From NCBI GenBank assembly GCA_045642705.1, contig JAZUJK010000008.1, positions 34,083 through 98,082 on the forward strand: a stretch of DNA of 64,000 bases, in the 5' to 3' direction. Shown piece after piece: positions 53,123 to 63,149 of this stretch (within the stretch, counting starts at the first letter, position 1; each line of letters starts with the position of its first letter). Source of the stretch: UBA1227 sp045642705. Lineage in GTDB: Bacteria; Bacillota; Clostridia; Oscillospirales; Acutalibacteraceae. The notes under the pieces are model-generated. The model was not told the origin of the DNA. It saw only the letters and a program-made list of their open reading frames with translations, and made no database searches. Position numbers and translations under genes: made by a program.

Positions 53123-54670
53123 ATGGCAAACAAAACCGTATTTATTACTGGTGCATCCGGTAATATGGGCTGGGCAACATTCAAGAGAATCTATGATTAT
53201 CGCTCAGACCTCAACATCAATGTTCTCCTTCGTGATTCACAGAAGAACAGAGAGAAGTTCGCAGCTTATCTTGGCGATCCAAGAGTAAAGATCGTTTGGG
53301 GCGACTTCAACAACTACGATGCAATCCTTGATTGCGTTACAGGTGCTTCTTATGTACTTCACATCGGTGGTCTTGTATCTCCTGCAGCTGACTACTGGCC
53401 AAAGAGAACACTTAAGACCAACGTAACAGCAGCTGAGAATATCGTTAAAGCTATCAAGGCACAGCCAAATCCTGATGATATCGCTGTTGTATATATCGGT
53501 ACTGTTGCTGAGACAGGTAACCGTCCTTACGGTATCCACTGGGGCCGTACAGGTGACCCTCTTAAGATTTCTGTATATGACCATTATGCTATTTCTAAGG
53601 TTAAGGCTGAGCGTGTATTCGCAGAGTCAGGCCTCAAGAAGTGGGTTTCAATGCGTCAGTCTGGTATCCTTTATCCAGAAATCCTTAAGAACATGGACCC
53701 TATCATGTTCCACGTTCCAATGAACGATGTACTTGAGTGGGCTACAGTTGATGATTCTGCTATCTTGATGGAGCACTTCTGCAACGATGATATTCCTGAT
53801 GAGTTCTACAGATCATTCTATAACATCGGTTCTGGTGACACATACAGACTTACACTTTATCAGTTCGAGGATCTCCTCCTCTGGGCTATCGGTATGGGTC
53901 ATGACGCTTCTAAGCGTATCTTCAAGCCAAACTGGTTCATCGATAGAAACTTCCACGGTCAGTGGTATGCTGACTCTGACGTACTTGAGAGTTATCTCCA
54001 CTTCCGTCAGAACATCCCTGCTGAAGAGTACTTTGCTAACATGTCCAAGAAGATTCCTTGGTTCTATCAGCTCTCTACAGTTACACGCGTACCTGGTATC
54101 TCTGATATCACACGTGTTGCTCTTGGTTCAATCGCTAAGGACAAGAGATTTGGTACAAGAACATGGATCGCTACTAACAACGTTGAGCGTATGAACGCTT
54201 ACTGGGGCGACACAGAGTCATTCGGTATGGAACACTGGAAGAAGATTCCTGATTCTTGGGATGCTTGGGATCTCACACCTCCTTGCCGCGACATCAAAGA
54301 GGCTGACAAGTTCAAACTCGACCATGGTTATGATGAGAGCAAGGCACTCAAGGATCTTACAGCTGCTGAACTCAAGAAGGCTGCTGAATTCCGCGGTGGT
54401 GAATATCTCGATTCTAAGAAGCCAGCAGACGTTTATGCTCCTTCTCATTGGAAGTGCGCATTCGGACATGAGTTCGATATGTCTGTTAACACAGTACTCA
54501 AGGGCGGTCACTGGTGCCCAGAGTGCGATCCATGGCCATGGAACTATGATGCTATCGCTAAGGAGTCTCCATTCTTTGCACAGGTTTGGTATGCAGACCA
54601 CGGCAAGAACGAAGACCTCGTTCAGGGCGAAGAGATCTACAGAGATTACGACGAATATCAGAAGAAGTAA
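53123..54670 (+). CDS. NAD-dependent epimerase/dehydratase with C-terminal zinc-binding domain
   Basis: 515 residues. Extended short-chain dehydrogenase: TGASGNMGWATFKR nucleotide loop, VYIGTVAETG, catalytic YAISK (Tyr-x3-Lys). After about residue 430 comes an extra domain, HWKCAFGHEFDMSVNTVLKG then HWCPECDPWPWN, a treble-clef-like zinc knuckle (C..GH...WCP.C). The start with GGAGG is at 53123. Codon usage is strongly optimised (AAG, TTC, GGT, CGT, AAC), as in hup, so it should be abundant. The substrate is unknown; sugar nucleotides or hydroxysteroid-like compounds are family possibilities. Confidence 0.88.
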   Translation: MANKTVFITGASGNMGWATFKRIYDYRSDLNINVLLRDSQKNREKFAAYLGDPRVKIVWGDFNNYDAILDCVTGASYVLHIGGLVSPAADYWPKRTLKTNVTAAENIVKAIKAQPNPDDIAVVYIGTVAETGNRPYGIHWGRTGDPLKISVYDHYAISKVKAERVFAESGLKKWVSMRQSGILYPEILKNMDPIMFHVPMNDVLEWATVDDSAILMEHFCNDDIPDEFYRSFYNIGSGDTYRLTLYQFEDLLLWAIGMGHDASKRIFKPNWFIDRNFHGQWYADSDVLESYLHFRQNIPAEEYFANMSKKIPWFYQLSTVTRVPGISDITRVALGSIAKDKRFGTRTWIATNNVERMNAYWGDTESFGMEHWKKIPDSWDAWDLTPPCRDIKEADKFKLDHGYDESKALKDLTAAELKKAAEFRGGEYLDSKKPADVYAPSHWKCAFGHEFDMSVNTVLKGGHWCPECDPWPWNYDAIAKESPFFAQVWYADHGKNEDLVQGEEIYRDYDEYQKK

Positions 54671-54686
54671 TCTAATATATAAAAAT

Positions 54687-54722
54687 AGACCTGCTGGGAA
54701 ACCAGCAGGTCTTATTTTTTTA
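54687..54722. terminator. Bidirectional terminator
   Basis: 11-bp perfect stem AGACCTGCTGG / CCAGCAGGTCT (54687-54697 with 54702-54712), GAAA loop, T runs on both sides, between the epimerase and the pyr operon end. Confidence 0.9.
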
Positions 54723-54723
54723 T

Positions 54724-55833
54724 TTAAAATGATTTAGTAGCTTTCGTCTCGCAATATAGGCAGCGATAACCACTATCAGTCTTGACAAAGAGATGTGGAA
54801 GGCCTTGCTCAATACTGCTGATGCAACGAGCATTGGCACATCTAATTATGCTAGGGTCATAGCTCTCAGCAGAGAGTTTAGATGGCTTGGAGAAAGTACC
54901 ATTTGCTCTCTCCTGCTCGTTTAAATCAAGCAATTTTAGAATCAGAGCCATACGTATAAACTTACCATTCTTAACCTGGCGGAAGTAAGCTGCACGTGGG
55001 TCGTCATCTACCTCTACAGATATCTCATTTACTCTTGGAAGTGGATGAAGAACAATTAGATCGTCCTTTCCAGCTGACATCTTATTCTTATCTAAGATAT
55101 AGATGCCTTCCAGTCGTGCATATACTGTTGGATCGCGGAAACGTTCCCTCTGAATACGTGTCATATAGAGAACATCAAGACTTGGCATAACATCCTCAAG
55201 TGACTCAGTTTCAACATAATCTATATTGTTCTTATCGAGTATCTCTGTCTTGATATTCTCAGGGATTTTAAGTTCCTCTGGGGAAATCAAGATAAATTTA
55301 ACACCAGTATAGCGTGACATTGCCGCGATGAGCGAATGCACAGTGCGGCCGTATTTTAAGTCGCCGCAGAGGCCGATGGTGAGATTTTCGAAAGTGCCCT
55401 TCTCACGATGGATTGTCAGCAAATCCGTCAGGGTTTGCGTTGGATGATTGTGACCACCATCGCCCGCATTGATAACAGGAATGTTAACATTGGATGCGGC
55501 GACGAATGCAGCGCCGTCCTTATAGTGGCGCATTGCGATTATGTCGGCAAAGCACTCGGCTGTGCGAGCTGTATCGGCTACGCTCTCGCCCTTGGCAACT
55601 GAGCAATCAGTTGGTGATGAGAAGCCGATAACGCTACCGCCGAGGTCAAGCATTGCCGACTCAAAGCTAAAGCGCGTTCTAGTGGACGGCTCGTAAAATA
55701 GTGTTGCTATTTTACGTCCCTTGCACATACTGCAATACTTCTCTGGGCTCGCAATAATATCCTCAGCCACACTTATCAGTTCATCAATCTCATCAAGAGT
55801 GAGGTCTCTTATGTCGATTAAGTCTTTCTTCAC
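54724..55833 (-). CDS. pyrB: Aspartate carbamoyltransferase fused to a PyrI-type zinc domain
   Basis: 369 residues. Residues 1 to about 305 are the catalytic chain: FYEPSTRTRFSFESAM (carbamoyl phosphate loop), GDGGHNHPTQTLTDLL, and LHPLPRVNEI. About 310-369 add CANARCISSIEQ and a later YRCLYCETK, matching the zinc-binding C-terminal domain of the PyrI regulatory chain (four cysteines) without the nucleotide-binding allosteric domain. It makes carbamoyl aspartate in UMP synthesis. It is the last gene of the operon, 11 bases after pyrE. Confidence 0.94.
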   Translation of the reverse strand: MKKDLIDIRDLTLDEIDELISVAEDIIASPEKYCSMCKGRKIATLFYEPSTRTRFSFESAMLDLGGSVIGFSSPTDCSVAKGESVADTARTAECFADIIAMRHYKDGAAFVAASNVNIPVINAGDGGHNHPTQTLTDLLTIHREKGTFENLTIGLCGDLKYGRTVHSLIAAMSRYTGVKFILISPEELKIPENIKTEILDKNNIDYVETESLEDVMPSLDVLYMTRIQRERFRDPTVYARLEGIYILDKNKMSAGKDDLIVLHPLPRVNEISVEVDDDPRAAYFRQVKNGKFIRMALILKLLDLNEQERANGTFSKPSKLSAESYDPSIIRCANARCISSIEQGLPHLFVKTDSGYRCLYCETKATKSF

Positions 55834-55844
55834 TGCAATTCTCC

Positions 55845-56483
55845 TTATTTAATCCAAGACTCGTCTTGTGGGTTATCTCTAAATTTAATAAGACGATTTA
55901 CGTCTCCTGCCTTAATATATCCATCCTCTGCTGCAACCTTGGAAATGATATCAAAGTTCGTGAGAGATGTATTCTCAATACCAGCCTCAGCCAGTCTTTC
56001 GAGTCCCTTCTTCATACCATATGTGAATATAGATACAACACCGAGAACATCTGCTCCAGCCTCACGTAGAACATCTACAACTTCAATTACAGAACCACCT
56101 GTTGAGATGAGGTCTTCAATTACAACGACCTTTTGACCGGCTTCCAGTTTTCCCTCGATTTGATTCTGACGGCCATGATCCTTGGCACCAGATCTTACAT
56201 ATCCCATAGGAAGACCTAAAATATGTCCAACAATTGCTGCATGAGCAATACCAGCTGTTGATGTGCCCATTAGCACCTCACACTCTGGATACTTAGTCTT
56301 GACAATTTCTGCAAGTGAATTCTCCACATCAAGGCGAACCTCTGGTGCTGTAAGAGTAAGTCTATTGTCGCAATAGACTGGACTTTTTATTCCAGATGCC
56401 CATGTGAATGGCTCATCAGGGCGAAAGAATACTGCCTTAATTTTAAGCAAGTCCTTGGCAATTAATAGTTCTGTCTTATTCAT
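55845..56483 (-). CDS. pyrE: Orotate phosphoribosyltransferase
   Basis: 212 residues. It joins orotate to PRPP giving OMP. The PRPP loop VVVIEDLISTGGS and the segments PFTWASGIKSPVYCDNRLTL and GMGTSTAG-like (LMGTSTAGIAHA) are typical of bacterial PyrE. It lies 10 bases after pyrF and 11 before pyrB. Confidence 0.95.
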   Translation of the reverse strand: MNKTELLIAKDLLKIKAVFFRPDEPFTWASGIKSPVYCDNRLTLTAPEVRLDVENSLAEIVKTKYPECEVLMGTSTAGIAHAAIVGHILGLPMGYVRSGAKDHGRQNQIEGKLEAGQKVVVIEDLISTGGSVIEVVDVLREAGADVLGVVSIFTYGMKKGLERLAEAGIENTSLTNFDIISKVAAEDGYIKAGDVNRLIKFRDNPQDESWIK

Positions 56484-56493
56484 AAGTTTCTCC

Positions 56494-57198
56494 TTAATCT
56501 ACGAATTCACGAACGCAGCGGTTATATGCTGCAACTGGGTCGTCCGCCTTAGTTATCGGGCGACCAACAACTATATAATCAGAGCCAATTTTCTTGGCTT
56601 CCTCTGGTGTCATAACTCTCTTTTGGTCCCCTATATCGCCGTCTGCGAAGCGGACACCTGGTGTGACAGTGATGAAATCATTGCCACATTTTTCATGCAC
56701 GAGACCAGCCTCTAGCGGTGAACATACAACACCATCGAGACCACATACACGAGCATTGTAAGCATAATGCATAACAACATCAGATAGTGGTCTATCAATT
56801 AGTATGTCACGCTTCATTGTCTCTTCATCTGTGGATGTCAGCTGTGTTACAGCGATGAGGATAGGCCTTGTACCATCCTCTCTTGTGAGACCCTCAATTG
56901 CCGCTTCCATCATACGTGTTGTACCAGCGGCATGGAGGTTAGTCATATCAACATCAAGTTTTGTGAGCACTGACATAGATTTCATAACAGTGGTTGGTAT
57001 GTCATGAAGTTTTAAATCAAGGAAGATTTTATGTCCTCTCCTCTTGATTTCTCTGACAATTTCAGGACCCTCTGCATAATAGAGTTCCATACCAATCTTG
57101 ACGAAAGGCTTGCGCTCCAGGCCCTCAAACTTATCTAGAAAAGCAAATGTTTCCTCTGCGCTACCAAAGTCACATGCGATGATTACGTCGCGTCCCAT
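56494..57198 (-). CDS. pyrF: Orotidine 5'-phosphate decarboxylase
   Basis: 234 residues, group 1 enzyme. The catalytic charged network is in FLDLKLHDIPTTV (Lys-Asp pair), with ACDFGSAEE and TPGVRFADGD for substrate binding. It converts OMP to UMP. It overlaps pyrD by one base. Confidence 0.96.
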   Translation of the reverse strand: MGRDVIIACDFGSAEETFAFLDKFEGLERKPFVKIGMELYYAEGPEIVREIKRRGHKIFLDLKLHDIPTTVMKSMSVLTKLDVDMTNLHAAGTTRMMEAAIEGLTREDGTRPILIAVTQLTSTDEETMKRDILIDRPLSDVVMHYAYNARVCGLDGVVCSPLEAGLVHEKCGNDFITVTPGVRFADGDIGDQKRVMTPEEAKKIGSDYIVVGRPITKADDPVAAYNRCVREFVD

Positions 57199-58109
57199 CA
57201 GTGCGCACCTCCTATTATTTCACTTAGACTCGTGATGCCATATTTTTCCATGGCTCTTGGCAAGTCATTGATTATATCCCTTGATGCATAAGGATTTACG
57301 AGATTGGCTGCGCCTATCTGAGTGGCGGTTGCGCCAGCGAGCATCATTTCAATTACATCCTCTGCACTGGATATTCCACCCATTCCAACTATTGGGATAT
57401 CAACTGCATCATATACCTGATATACCATGCGAAGTGCAACAGGTTTGATTGCAGGACCCGAGAAGCCGCCCATTTTATTGGCAATAACTGGCTTCTTGGT
57501 TTTTAGATCTATTCTCATTCCAAGGAGTGTATTGATAAGGCTGATGCCATCTGCACCAGCGTCCTCACACGCCTTGGCAATTGATACAATGTCTGTGACA
57601 TTAGGTGACAGTTTAATAATAATCGGCTTCTCGGTCACAGCGCGTACAGCGGCAGTTACCTCTGCTGCACATTTTGGATCGGTGCCGAAACTCATTCCAC
57701 CGCCATGGACATTAGGACAGCTGACATTTATCTCAAACCATCCTATTTGATCAACTGCACTTAGTTTTTCTACTGTATATGCATATTCATCTACTGAGAA
57801 TCCACTGACATTGGCCATAACAGGCTTATTGAAGCATTTTGCGAGGCGTGGCAGTTCGTTTTCAATTACACTGTCAACGCCAGGATTCTGTAGTCCTACA
57901 GCATTTATGAGCCCCTCTGTGCATTCAGCAATTCGAGGAGTCGGATTGCCGAAACGAGGCTCTTTGGTTGTGCCCTTGAATGAGAATGTACCGAGGCAAT
58001 TTATATCATAGAGCTCTGCAAATTCATAACCAAAGCCGAATGTTCCAGATGCAGGAATTACTGGATTGTCCAGTTCTATGCCGAGAAGATTAACTTTTGT
58101 ATCAAGCAT
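57198..58109 (-). CDS. pyrD: Dihydroorotate dehydrogenase B, catalytic subunit
   Basis: 303 residues, class 1B FMN enzyme. NPVIPASGTFGFGYE, EINVSCPNVHGG (active-site Cys base) and GMGGISSAEDVIEMMLAGA are diagnostic. It oxidises dihydroorotate to orotate, passing electrons through PyrK to NAD+. The start at 58109 has GGGAGG well placed; an ATG 15 bases earlier overlaps pyrK. Confidence 0.96.
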   Translation of the reverse strand: MLDTKVNLLGIELDNPVIPASGTFGFGYEFAELYDINCLGTFSFKGTTKEPRFGNPTPRIAECTEGLINAVGLQNPGVDSVIENELPRLAKCFNKPVMANVSGFSVDEYAYTVEKLSAVDQIGWFEINVSCPNVHGGGMSFGTDPKCAAEVTAAVRAVTEKPIIIKLSPNVTDIVSIAKACEDAGADGISLINTLLGMRIDLKTKKPVIANKMGGFSGPAIKPVALRMVYQVYDAVDIPIVGMGGISSAEDVIEMMLAGATATQIGAANLVNPYASRDIINDLPRAMEKYGITSLSEIIGGAH

Positions 58110-58111
58110 AA

Positions 58112-58849
58112 TTAGTCCTCCCATAAAATTTCTTCGGTTTTCAGTACAGGTCCATCCTTGCAGATTCTCTTATAACCTGTAATAGTCTTGCAAGAGCAAC
58201 CCATACATGCGCCAAATCCGCATCCCATTCTCTCTTCGAAGCTGAACTGACCAGGAGTCGCAGCAGCGCTATATAGGGCGCGAAGCATAGGCTCTGGGCC
58301 ACATGCGTATATATATGAATAGTCTATACCTGAGAGAGCATCAGTGACGAAGCCTTTTGTGCCCGCAGAGCCGTCCACTGTTGTGATAATAGTTTTGATG
58401 CCGCGAGACTCAAATTCATCTTGCAAGAATATCTCAGATGCGGTACCAAAGCCCATAAGAACAGTTGGAGTCGCGCCCGCCAGCTTTAGCTCCTTGGCAA
58501 GCCACAGCATTGGCGGCAAGCCCACGCCGCCACCGACCAGCAGTGGCTTGTCTCCTGCGAGCTCGATGTCATAGCCATTTCCGAGGCCTGTTAGGATATC
58601 GAGCTCGTCCCCTGCGCCTAGCAATTTCATCCTGTCTGTGCCCTCGCCAACAACTTTGTAAACTAGCGTCAAAGTGTTGCCAAAGAGGTCACATACAGAA
58701 ATTGGTCGGCGCAAGAATAAACCATCAATTTTAATATTTACAAACTGTCCAGGCGCAGTTATCTCCTCTGTATCGCCGATGAGTTTCATACGGTATACCG
58801 AGTCAGTCAGCTGCTCATTTGACAGAATCTTAAATATCTCTTGTTTCAT
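58112..58849 (-). CDS. pyrK: Dihydroorotate dehydrogenase B, electron-transfer subunit
   Basis: 245 residues. FAD/NAD-binding ferredoxin reductase-like domains (LLRRPISVCD for FAD, GGGVGLPPMLWLAKEL for NAD) and a C-terminal 2Fe-2S site CGFGACMGCSC plus a later CKDG. It pairs with PyrD. It follows carB by 12 bases; the pyrD start is 2 bases downstream. Confidence 0.95.
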   Translation of the reverse strand: MKQEIFKILSNEQLTDSVYRMKLIGDTEEITAPGQFVNIKIDGLFLRRPISVCDLFGNTLTLVYKVVGEGTDRMKLLGAGDELDILTGLGNGYDIELAGDKPLLVGGGVGLPPMLWLAKELKLAGATPTVLMGFGTASEIFLQDEFESRGIKTIITTVDGSAGTKGFVTDALSGIDYSYIYACGPEPMLRALYSAAATPGQFSFEERMGCGFGACMGCSCKTITGYKRICKDGPVLKTEEILWED

Positions 58850-58861
58850 TATCTTACCTCA

Positions 58862-61800
58862 TTATTCAGCATCTATTGTTGAAATTGTGAGTGTTGTCTC
58901 CTCAAGTACGTCAAGAAGTACACGTACTGTATCAAGGCTTGTAAACATATTTACATTGTTCTCTATTGCGCAGCGACGAATGATTACACCGTCATCATAG
59001 TGAACACCAGATGTGATTGCACGGGTGTTGATTACATAGCTTACGAAACCTGCGCGGATATTATCAAGGAGTGTTGTATCGCCCTCTGAGATCTTTCCAA
59101 GTGTCTTGGTGCGGATATCATGCTGACGAAGGAAGTATGCAGTACCGAGAGTCGCTTGGATATTGAAGCCCATGTCATAGAAGCGCTTAACCAGTGGAAG
59201 TGCCTCCTTCTTGTCCTCATCAGCGAGAGTTACGATGATAGTACCGTAATTCTTGAGCTTCATACCAGATGCTTGAAGTGCCTTATAGAGAGCACGTGTG
59301 AGCTTCTTATCATATCCGATTGCTTCACCAGTTGATTTCATCTCTGGTGAGAGATATGCATCAAGTCCCTTAATCTTGTTGAATGAGAATACAGGAACCT
59401 TAACATAGTAGCGTTCCTTCTCAGCAGGATAGAGTTCAAATATACCCTGTTCCTTGAGTGACTTGCCGAGGATAACCTCAGTTGCGATATCAGCGAGGCT
59501 ATATCCTGTTGCCTTGGAAAGGAATGGTACAGTACGGCTTGATCTTGGATTTACTTCGATGATATATACATCTTCATTCTTGTCGACAATGAACTGAATG
59601 TTATAGAGACCGACAATGCCGATTCCAAGGCCAAGTGCCTTAGCATATTGAAGAATTGTACCCTTTACTTTATCTGAGATACTGAATGATGGATATACGG
59701 AAATTGAGTCACCGCTGTGTACACCAGTTCTCTCAACAAGTTCCATAATTCCAGGTACGAATACGTCGTGTCCATCACAGATGGCATCGACCTCAACTTC
59801 TTTACCCTGGATATATTTATCTACAAGTACTGGCTTGTCCTCATCGATTTCAACGGCAGTCTTGAGATATGTCTTTAGGTCCTCATCCTTGGATACTATC
59901 TGCATTGCACGTCCACCAAGTACGAATGAAGGACGAACGAGTACAGGATAGCCAACCTCATTTGCGGCCTTAATACCGTCCTCTATATTGGTTACAGCAT
60001 AGCCCTTTGGCTGAGGGATATTGAGATTGCGAAGTACCTCATTAAAGCTATCACGGTTCTCTGCACGCTCAATTGCTGCGCAGTCAGTACCGATGATTTT
60101 AACGCCTCTATCCATAAGTGGCTGAGCGAGATTGATTGCAGTCTGTCCACCGAGGGATGCTACAACGCCCTCTGGCTGCTCATAATCAATAATTGCCATT
60201 ACATCCTCTGGTGTAAGTGGCTCGAAGTAGAGCTTATCAGCTGTTGTATAGTCAGTAGATACTGTCTCTGGGTTGTTATTGATAATTATTGCCTCATAGC
60301 CCTCACGCTTGATTGTCTGCACTGCGTGAACTGTTGAATAGTCGAACTCAACACCCTGTCCGATACGAATAGGACCTGCACCGAGAACAATAATCTTTTT
60401 CTTATCTGTGAGACGAGATGCATTCTCGCCTGTATATGATGAGTAAAGATATGCAATATACTTGCCTGTATGAAGTGTATCAACCATCTTGAATATTGGT
60501 GTGATACCGTTTTCTTTACGCATGTTATAGATATCAATCTCAGGAATATTCCAGAGTCTTGAAATGAACTGGTCTGAGAAGCCCATAATCTTGGCCTCGC
60601 GTAGAACTGAAACATCACCAGCGCTTGCCTTGATTTTGTTCTCCATATCAACAATTTTCTTGAAGCACTCGAGGAAGAGTTCAGTAATCATTGTAATCTC
60701 ATGGAGTTTTTCAATGGACTCGCCACGGCGAAGAAGTTCAAATACGGCATATATATTATCATCTTTAAACTCACGGAGATATTCATAGAGCATCTCATCT
60801 GTGAATGTATCAAATTTTGCAAGATGGAAGTGGCATACGCCAATCTCGAGTGAGCGAACTGATTTGAGGCAGCACTCCTCAAGTGTTGAGCCGATACCCA
60901 TTACTTCACCAGTTGCTTTCATCTGTGTACCGAGTGTATTAGGTGCAGATGCAAACTTATCAAATGGGAATCTTGGGAACTTGGCAACAATATAATCAAG
61001 TGATGGCTCGATTGCTGCTGTACCGCCTGCAACTGGGATATCAGCGAGAGCCATACCAGTTGCAACCTTCGCAGTAACTCTGGCAATAGGATAACCTGAT
61101 GCCTTAGAAGCGAGAGCTGATGAGCGGGATACACGAGGATTTACCTCGATTAAGAAATATTCAGAAGATGTAGGATTTAGAGCAAATTGAACATTGCATC
61201 CACCTACAATTTTAAGTTCACGAATTAGTTTAATTGCACTGTCGTTGAGCATTTTGAGGTCGTGATCATTTAGTGACAATATTGGGGCAACAACCATAGA
61301 GTCACCTGTGTGAACGCCTACTGGATCTACATTTTCCATACCGCAGATAGTGATTGCATTGTCATCATCATCACGCATTACTTCGAACTCGATCTCTTTA
61401 TATCCCTTAACTGACTTCTCAATAAGTACCTGATGTACTGGTGATAATGCAAATGCATTCTTGCCTATCTCGAGGAGTTCTTCCTCATTGTTGGCAAATC
61501 CACCGCCTGTACCGCCGAGTGTGAATGCTGGGCGAAGTACAACTGGATAACCGATGTGCTCAGCTGCGAGCTTGGCCTCATCGAGATTGTATGTAATCTC
61601 TGATGGTATAACTGGCTCACCAATAGACTCGCACATCTCCTTAAAGAGTTCTCTATCCTCTGCACGTTCAATACTCTCTGATGATGTACCAAGAAGTTCT
61701 ACACCGCACTCCTCAAGTACACCCTTCTTTTCAAGTTGCATACAGAGATTAAGTCCAGTCTGACCGCCTATGCCAGGGATAATTGCATCTGGACGCTCAA

Positions 61801-62038
61801 AACGTAAAATCTTAGCAATATATTCAAGAGTCAATGGCTCCATATAGACCTTATCTGCAATTGTTGTATCAGTCATAATTGTTGCAGGATTGGAGTTACA
61901 TAGGATTACCTCATAACCCTCCTCCTTGAGTGCGAGACAGGCCTGTGTGCCTGCATAGTCGAACTCTGCTGCTTGACCGATTACTATAGGACCTGAACCT
62001 ATAATCAGTATCTTCTTTAAATCAGTTCTCTTAGCCAT
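58862..62038 (-). CDS. carB: Carbamoyl-phosphate synthase large subunit
   Basis: 1058 residues. Two ATP-grasp halves, each with its own GSGPI(V/R)IGQ start (IGSGPIVIGQAAEFDYAGTQ and GAGPIRIGQGVEFDYS), and a C-terminal MGS-like regulatory domain (about 930-1058). It makes carbamoyl phosphate from bicarbonate, ammonia and two ATP. I choose the start MAKRTDLKK; an in-frame ATG six codons earlier is possible. Its 5' end overlaps pyrC by 8 bases. The glutaminase subunit carA, normally just upstream, is not in the window. Confidence 0.96.
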   Translation of the reverse strand: MAKRTDLKKILIIGSGPIVIGQAAEFDYAGTQACLALKEEGYEVILCNSNPATIMTDTTIADKVYMEPLTLEYIAKILRFERPDAIIPGIGGQTGLNLCMQLEKKGVLEECGVELLGTSSESIERAEDRELFKEMCESIGEPVIPSEITYNLDEAKLAAEHIGYPVVLRPAFTLGGTGGGFANNEEELLEIGKNAFALSPVHQVLIEKSVKGYKEIEFEVMRDDDDNAITICGMENVDPVGVHTGDSMVVAPILSLNDHDLKMLNDSAIKLIRELKIVGGCNVQFALNPTSSEYFLIEVNPRVSRSSALASKASGYPIARVTAKVATGMALADIPVAGGTAAIEPSLDYIVAKFPRFPFDKFASAPNTLGTQMKATGEVMGIGSTLEECCLKSVRSLEIGVCHFHLAKFDTFTDEMLYEYLREFKDDNIYAVFELLRRGESIEKLHEITMITELFLECFKKIVDMENKIKASAGDVSVLREAKIMGFSDQFISRLWNIPEIDIYNMRKENGITPIFKMVDTLHTGKYIAYLYSSYTGENASRLTDKKKIIVLGAGPIRIGQGVEFDYSTVHAVQTIKREGYEAIIINNNPETVSTDYTTADKLYFEPLTPEDVMAIIDYEQPEGVVASLGGQTAINLAQPLMDRGVKIIGTDCAAIERAENRDSFNEVLRNLNIPQPKGYAVTNIEDGIKAANEVGYPVLVRPSFVLGGRAMQIVSKDEDLKTYLKTAVEIDEDKPVLVDKYIQGKEVEVDAICDGHDVFVPGIMELVERTGVHSGDSISVYPSFSISDKVKGTILQYAKALGLGIGIVGLYNIQFIVDKNEDVYIIEVNPRSSRTVPFLSKATGYSLADIATEVILGKSLKEQGIFELYPAEKERYYVKVPVFSFNKIKGLDAYLSPEMKSTGEAIGYDKKLTRALYKALQASGMKLKNYGTIIVTLADEDKKEALPLVKRFYDMGFNIQATLGTAYFLRQHDIRTKTLGKISEGDTTLLDNIRAGFVSYVINTRAITSGVHYDDGVIIRRCAIENNVNMFTSLDTVRVLLDVLEETTLTISTIDAE

Positions 62039-63134
62039 AAACTTTGTTGCCTCCATAAACAGTTTCTTTTATTACTCCATATAATGTACGACCAGCAAAT
62101 GGTGTCGCACGGCCCATTGACAGGAACTTCTCAGGATCCACGACAAAAGATTCATCGAGTTCCCATATTGCATAGTCATCTGGGCGAAGTGGTATATTAA
62201 AGCGCTCTCTAGGATTTGTTGACATAAGATCAACGAGCCTTGATAGCGTTATTATTTTCGAATTTAGAACAAGCTCTGTATAGAGCAGTGGGAACGCTGT
62301 TTCCAGTCCCACGATACCAAAGGCGCTGCCTTCCAGTCCCTTGGCCTTTTCCTCAGCGCTGTGAGGTGCATGGTCTGTTGCAATCATATCGATTGTGCCA
62401 TCACATATTCCAAGAAGCAATGCTTCTCTATCCTTTATATCACGCAGTGGCGGATTCATTTTGAATCTGCCATCCTCTATGAGGTCCGCGTCCGACAAGA
62501 CCAGATAGTGCGGTCCTGTCTCACAGGTGACATTTACACCTGACTGTTTTGCGTCGCGTATAATCTCGACGCTCTCTTTCGTTGAGATGTGGCATACATG
62601 ATATGCACATCCTGTCTCATCTGATAGTTTGACGTCTCGCTCTATCTGTTTCCACTCGGACGCGGACGATATACCGCGGTGGCCATGCTCACTCGCATAT
62701 TTGCCATCATGTATATATCCGCCATTTAGCAGATCATTTACTTCGCAATGCGCCACTATCATCTTATCGAGAGCCTTTGCTCTCTCCATGGCCTCACGCA
62801 TCATACCCGCATCCTGGACTCCGTGCCCGTCGTCTGAGAATGCGATAGCGTGTGGTGCCATCTCCTCTAGCGCGGCAATTTCCTGGCCCTTCTGGCCAAC
62901 CGTTATTGCCGCATACGGTCTCACGTCGATTATTGCATCTCTATCAATAATCTCCTGCTCGACCAACAAGTTTTCCAAACTATCTGGAACAGGATTTAAG
63001 TTAGGCATTGTAAGCACTGCCGTATATCCACCATGTGCTGCAGCAAGCGAGCCTGTTTTAATTGTCTCTTTGTAGCCAAAACCAGGCTCTCTAAAATGTA
63101 CATGTACATCTAGAAATGCAGGCAATTTAGTCAT
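62031..63134 (-). CDS. pyrC: Dihydroorotase
   Basis: 367 residues. It cyclises carbamoyl aspartate to dihydroorotate. It starts almost directly at the metal site, PAFLDVHVHFREPGFGYKE, followed by FSDDGHGV, AHCEVN, CHISTKESV and ATDHAPHS, which give the His and Asp zinc ligands. The N-terminal strand domain of about 50 residues found in longer class I dihydroorotases is absent. GGAGGA precedes the ATG. It is the first gene of the operon after the terminator downstream of the permease. Confidence 0.94.
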   Translation of the reverse strand: MTKLPAFLDVHVHFREPGFGYKETIKTGSLAAAHGGYTAVLTMPNLNPVPDSLENLLVEQEIIDRDAIIDVRPYAAITVGQKGQEIAALEEMAPHAIAFSDDGHGVQDAGMMREAMERAKALDKMIVAHCEVNDLLNGGYIHDGKYASEHGHRGISSASEWKQIERDVKLSDETGCAYHVCHISTKESVEIIRDAKQSGVNVTCETGPHYLVLSDADLIEDGRFKMNPPLRDIKDREALLLGICDGTIDMIATDHAPHSAEEKAKGLEGSAFGIVGLETAFPLLYTELVLNSKIITLSRLVDLMSTNPRERFNIPLRPDDYAIWELDESFVVDPEKFLSMGRATPFAGRTLYGVIKETVYGGNKVYG

Positions 63135-63149
63135 AACTTATATCCTCCA

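Noticed and set aside
60286..61134. Several open frames opposite and within carB
   Set aside because: carB is intact throughout; the shadow frames have implausible compositions and no translation signals.
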